DNA of 64,000 nucleotides, taken from positions 202,442,034-202,506,033 of the forward strand of contig NC_134456.1 in NCBI RefSeq assembly GCF_047948215.1, in the 5' to 3' direction. Positions 59,716 to 64,000 of the stretch are shown here, piece after piece. This stretch comes from Lycorma delicatula. Lineage: Eukaryota > Arthropoda > Insecta > Hemiptera > Fulgoridae. The notes under the pieces are model-generated. The model was not told where the DNA came from and did not search any database. It saw nothing but the letters and a program-made list of their open reading frames with translations. The position numbers were made by a program, and so were the translations under genes. Position 1 is the first letter of the stretch, and every line of letters begins with the position of its first letter.

Positions 59716-61054
59716 TAATGAGTAATTGTTGATGCGACTATAAGTGAAATATTATTATAAGGACATCGACTTCCAAAGTCATTAGCGCTCTCGTCACATT
59801 GTTTAAAAAAAGAATAAAAATACCAACAGGATCATCAGATGTAAGAGTTACGTATATATTATTCTCATTTAGTTTTTAAAAATTAAACGTTTTTTTAATA
59901 TCAAATAACTTTTTGTTGAATTAAATTTAACAAATTTCTTTCACGTTTCAACCACTTTGTTTAAAACAAAGCTGAATCTCCTTACATTCGTTTGTCTTTA
60001 ACTGACCATTTATATAGACTTTCTCAGAATTATATTTTCTAAAATAATTGTACAAATGTAATTTAATAAAGTAAAAATGTACGCCAATCCTAAAACAATG
60101 TATCCTAAAACAACTTCTAACTAGTTTTTTACCTTGTCTTTTGCCATTTTTTCGGAAATTGCTGGAGACACAATTTTGGTACCCATTTTTTTCGTTATAA
60201 AAACATATAAAATACTAATTTTGTGATGTAATTTCTGCCTCAAAAAATTTCATTTTAGCTTCATTTTATCGCTGGATCAATAATCAGAATAAAATTATTC
60301 GCTAGCCGATACTCGATAGCAATGCTTTTTCGAAATTACGTGTACGTAATAATTTTTCTTTATTTTTTTCACCGTATTATTTTACACGTTTCAATCGATT
60401 ATTATACAAAATCCATTATGTGATCCTTTTATAAACTTATCTTTATATAAAATCATAGGATGTTTTCTCTTTTTGCAACTTTTAAATACAATTTATTATG
60501 AAATTGGACTTCATCGTTTAAGTCGTTGGTAATAAATTAGTTTGTTTCATTATCGATTGTTTCTTAGGATAGTGTGATATAGAAACAAATATTTTTGTTT
60601 TTTACTTCAATAATCCCTTAAACATGTAAGAAAAACCAAACTTTGCATCCTATATTTTAAGAAGACAATTTTACTTACTGAGCAAACATTTCTTGTTTTC
60701 CTTACGCATTAAGAAACAGATATCTATTTTGAAAACGATTGGATAAAATAATAATAAAACACAAAAATTTAAATATAGAAGTAATTTTTACCCAGTCCCA
60801 AATTGTTTATAACACCATTACATATAAAATTAATAATTTTTGAGGTGTACAAAATTATATTAGATTTAATTATTCCACGAATAATCTTTATTCAAGATTA
60901 TATAACTCTTCTTGAATCGCGGTTTACACGTTGAAAAATAAAAATAGCACATCATGTTCACCCTTCATAAGGAACTGTCCTCCTGTTTCTATTTCAATGT
61001 TCTCAGGACTGTAAAGCACTCCGAGATCTCAGGACTGTAAATATTTGGGTTTTC
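59716..61054. other. AT-rich stretch, no gene seen
   Basis: Nothing firmly supported. A 15-bp direct repeat (TCTCAGGACTGTAAA) occurs at 61001 and 61027, just before the LINE copy. Confidence 0.5.
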
Positions 61055-61690
61055 ATCTTGACCGATTTATTGAGCGAAACATATTAAATCTAAGCGGAAA
61101 CACATGGATCTCAAGTTTAAAAGCATGTACGGCTGATAGGACATAGATCTCGGCTTTCAGTAGGAAGTAAATTATTGATTTATAAATCAGTTTTGAAGCC
61201 TATTTGGACTAACGGGCTTGAATTGTGGGGTACAGCGTGCAACTCCAATATTGACATATTTGAACGCTACCAGACAAAAACAGTACGATACATAAGGAAT
61301 AGCCTCATATATAATGATCTTTAGTTGCGTACCGTTCGGCAGGAAATCTTTCTGGTCAGCCTACAGTACCAAAATCGTTTTGATCGGCACTCGAATTATT
61401 TGGCGATCAATTTATTGGATTACACGATCCGTGATTTTTCAAGATTGTTAAGAAACAATATTCTTGGTTTGCCTTATCGTTTCAATTAGGCTGTACGAAG
61501 TGTTCTTCTATTTTATTTCGTTGTAATCGTTAAGTCACCAGCCGCTGGGTTGTAACTACTTAATGTTAGTTCAAATATAGATCTTATTTACTTATTGTTC
61601 AATTATCCTGCTGAACAGATTGTAAAGTTGCTGGGAAATAAAAATAATAAAAACAAGTATAATAATAAAAACAAGTAAAAGTAATAAAAA
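61055..61690 (+). pseudogene. Jockey-like LINE, second 3' fragment
   Basis: Same family as the minus-strand copy at 34378-34975. The plus-strand reading has LIGHRSRLSVGSKLLIYKSV, LKPIWTNGLELWGTACNSNI, then ERYQTK, YNDL and LRTVRQEIF. It ends NLLDYTIRDFSRLLRNNILG and LPYRFN before the stop near 61487. A short deletion removes the PWY-type segment, and stops occur upstream. The 3' UTR (CCAGCCGCTGGGTTGTAAC and on) ends in a variable (AATAAAAACAAGT)n tail at about 61636-61695, a 3'-terminal repeat typical of this kind of LINE. Confidence 0.88.
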
Positions 61691-62031
61691 CAAGTATGCA
61701 TTTTTTGCAAATTTTCCTAATCAGTACAAGCGAGTGAGAGTTGATAAAATCTCTAGTTTTGATATTAAGAAATTTATAGCACGTAATCTATTTTTTTTTT
61801 AAATTACGGGAAATAAGCGTAAGAACACGTGTTTTTGAAGTATATTTTCTATGCTCAAATATATAAATAAAAACTGTTTAACTAAGGTTTTTGTAACTTA
61901 CACACCACATTAAATCTAAAATGGAAAATAAAGTTGTTAAAAATTTAAATAGCAGTTACTCTAAAAGTTCATTTATTTATTTTTTTAGGAGATACTACAT
62001 ATACTGAATAATCATAAAAATTAAAAAATAT
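61691..62031. other. AT-rich stretch, no gene seen
   Basis: No supported feature. Confidence 0.6.
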
Positions 62032-62748
62032 AGTAGATAAATAAGAAGGGATAACTAAGAAAATGTTTTGTACTTATTACGAATTAAACGCTTCTTAAGA
62101 ATCAAAAATTTCTTAAAGTTTTTGATATAATTTAAGAGGTTTAGAACACACACTGGCAATAACATCAGTGAAACGTCGGCAAAGAGTTATCCCAGATCAG
62201 TATTTTGACGTATTTAAAGTAATAATTAATCCGAATTTTTTATGAAAGAAAAATTTTAAAGCATATTTGATAAATGCAATCATCAATGTAAATCTTTACA
62301 AAATTAATTATTATATAAATTACAAGTTTTATTGTACTTTTTTATACTTCCTGAGTATTTACTAAAGAAGTACTGATTAATGTTTGATAATATGATAAAT
62401 AAGATTTCAAAAAATGAAGTATGCAATAGAAAAATAAATATTGATATACATTTGTTTACAATTTATTTTTTTCTAAATTGGTTTTCGAATACCATTATTA
62501 CGTATAGAATCATTTCCGTAAAAAAATCTTAATGATAACGTTGTACTTATTTTAATCACTTTGTGGCACTTAGTGGGATTTTCTTCAAATTTTAAGCTTT
62601 TATGTCGTCTACTGATACTATTACCTTAACACTAATAATTGTTAAAATGTTTTTCAGGGGATCATTAATTTATTTTGATTATTAAGAAGCGTTTAATTCG
62701 TAATAAGTACAAAACATTTTCTTAGTTATCCCTTCTTATTTATCTACT
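62032..62748. mobile_element. 717-bp element with 76-bp inverted repeats
   Basis: The left arm 62032-62107 (AGTAGATAAATAAGAAGGGA...) and right arm 62673-62748 are reverse complements with one mismatch in 76 positions. They enclose 565 bp of AT-rich, non-coding DNA. Outside the left arm ATACTGAA reappears after about 23 bp of extra sequence; outside the right arm its complement lies directly adjacent, so the symmetry once extended further. The structure fits a MITE or fold-back element, or an inverted duplication. No clear target-site duplication was seen. Confidence 0.85.
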
Positions 62749-64000
62749 GTTTCAGTATAGTTGCTAATTAATCACAGAATATATTCAAACCTGATAAATT
62801 TTTGTCTTTTTAAGGATTTTCAGTTTCCAATCGTTTTCTATTCACTCATTTAAAAATCATCGTAAAATATTTTTCGTAAATTTTCTAATAATGAAGTTTT
62901 CTTTTTGTCGGGCATTATCAATATCCATGTTTCCCAATCATATTTGACGAAAAGTCATAAAAAAATTTAATTATTTTCATTTTTGGACTGTTTTTAATCA
63001 ATTTATCTTAAGAACGGCGTTTGATTGTTAAGCACAAGCCAAAGTTATTTTAATTCATCATTTGAAGTTTTTACCCACTCATCATTCAATTTTTAAGAAA
63101 CATCTTTCTATGTGAAATAATTAGGTCGTGTATATTTTTTCTCTTCATTCATTACAAGAGCAATTTTTTTTTACTTCGGACTCCATCCCTAAAATAATCG
63201 CTCTTTAATGAAGCTATATGTTTGACTCAATTATAATTATTTAGGTAATGGAATATTTGTTTAGATTTAAAAGAAATAGTTTTTTTGATTAATTTTATTA
63301 AACAATTTCTTTTATAAGTTATAATAAAAAAAAAAATCATTATCACTGTGTTACATACACAAAAATTGAGCCTGAAGTAAACTAAACAGTTGCCGTTACT
63401 TAGAATTTAAGCAGTGGTCATTTGAAGTAGTAACTTTAGTGTAAATTTTTAAATGTAAAACTTTTACATTTTTCCTTTCTTTTACTGATTTTAGTTTTTG
63501 CTGAATAATTTATGACGATTTCCATACTTTTACATTAGGTATTATAACTTTTTAAAAATTAAATTTTTTTTTATTTTAATTTTTCTCTATAAATCATTAT
63601 ATATAAACACCTTCACAGTATTTACAATACAGGCATAACTATTTGCGATGAAATCTTTAGCAGCTGTAATTTCCTATTTTGAACTTTAATTTAACTATTA
63701 CTGAAGTCATTGAACATGAAGGCAAATTTTTCTTTCCATTTTTCACGTACCTTAAATTTCCTTTAAATTCTTTTTCCAACGTAAGTTCTTACCGTAGAAG
63801 TAACTGTTAAAATCATTTCCATTTATTCAAAGATGTAAACAGGGATAACAATTTGAATAATTATAACACGGTTTATCAGTAGAATTATCAATATTCGTAA
63901 GCATTATTTTAAAAGATTAAAATATCATAGAATTACGCAAAAGGTTACACGAGTACGAGAAGACCATTTGGTTCACACGAAAATCCAACCTCCATTATGT
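62749..64000. other. AT-rich stretch, no gene seen
   Basis: No open frame, RNA or repeat recognised to the end of the window. Confidence 0.6.

Noticed and set aside
60924..61015. Minus-strand short frame DLGVLYSPENIEIETGG..., loosely like a dUTPase motif
   Set aside because: Only about 33 codons, no catalytic motif set, bounded by stops and sitting next to a duplicated 15-bp string.
1..64000. CRISPR arrays, bacterial operons, phage or defence systems
   Set aside because: No regularly spaced repeats, ribosome-binding sites or long intronless genes; the window is clearly insect-type nuclear DNA.

Overview
This is an AT-rich eukaryotic, almost certainly insect, nuclear genome window: by eye well over two thirds A+T, long introns or intergenic DNA, microsatellites, and many decayed transposable elements. 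No operons, bacterial signals or CRISPR-like arrays are present. The species cannot be named. An insect is inferred from the Wnt6-type exon and from arthropod-type mariner, R1, Jockey and other non-LTR remnants.

Only two genes are firmly supported. One is a single internal exon of a Wnt gene, best matched to Wnt6, at 48373-48593 on the plus strand, with clean splice sites and both split codons as expected for Wnt6. Its signal-peptide exon should lie upstream and the exon beginning IRETxF downstream; neither was found, so the flanking tens of kilobases are probably Wnt6 introns or intergenic DNA. The other is an intact tRNA-Pro(CGG) at 37785-37856 on the minus strand with a Pol III terminator. 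Three further exon-like segments (20395-20459 plus, 57959-58034 plus, 59158-59316 minus) have good splice-site context and open frames but no recognised family, so they are offered as candidates.

Layout: 0-14 kb is mostly featureless AT-rich DNA with two SINE remnants, a fresh 378-bp tandem duplication and a hAT-like non-autonomous element. 14-22 kb has a GC-richer islet, a decayed Tc1/mariner (DDE) transposase copy, one candidate exon and an R1-clade LINE remnant. 24-31 kb is rich in a tRNA-headed SINE (here SINE-1), including one full copy with a 19-bp target-site duplication. 34-36 kb holds pieces of two different LINEs. 37.8 kb is the tRNA gene. 40-47 kb has more dispersed repeats and SINEs. 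48.4 kb is the Wnt6 exon. 49-58 kb is repeat-bearing and probably Wnt6 intron, with a SINE fold-back element and a hairpin cluster. 59-64 kb has a minus-strand exon candidate, a second Jockey-like copy and a 717-bp inverted-repeat element.

The most unusual theme is the number of short, nearly perfect fold-backs (10-27 bp arms, mostly tiny loops), several inside transposon remnants. This is the pattern expected from replication template switching, and an assembly origin is also possible. No new multi-gene biological system was found.
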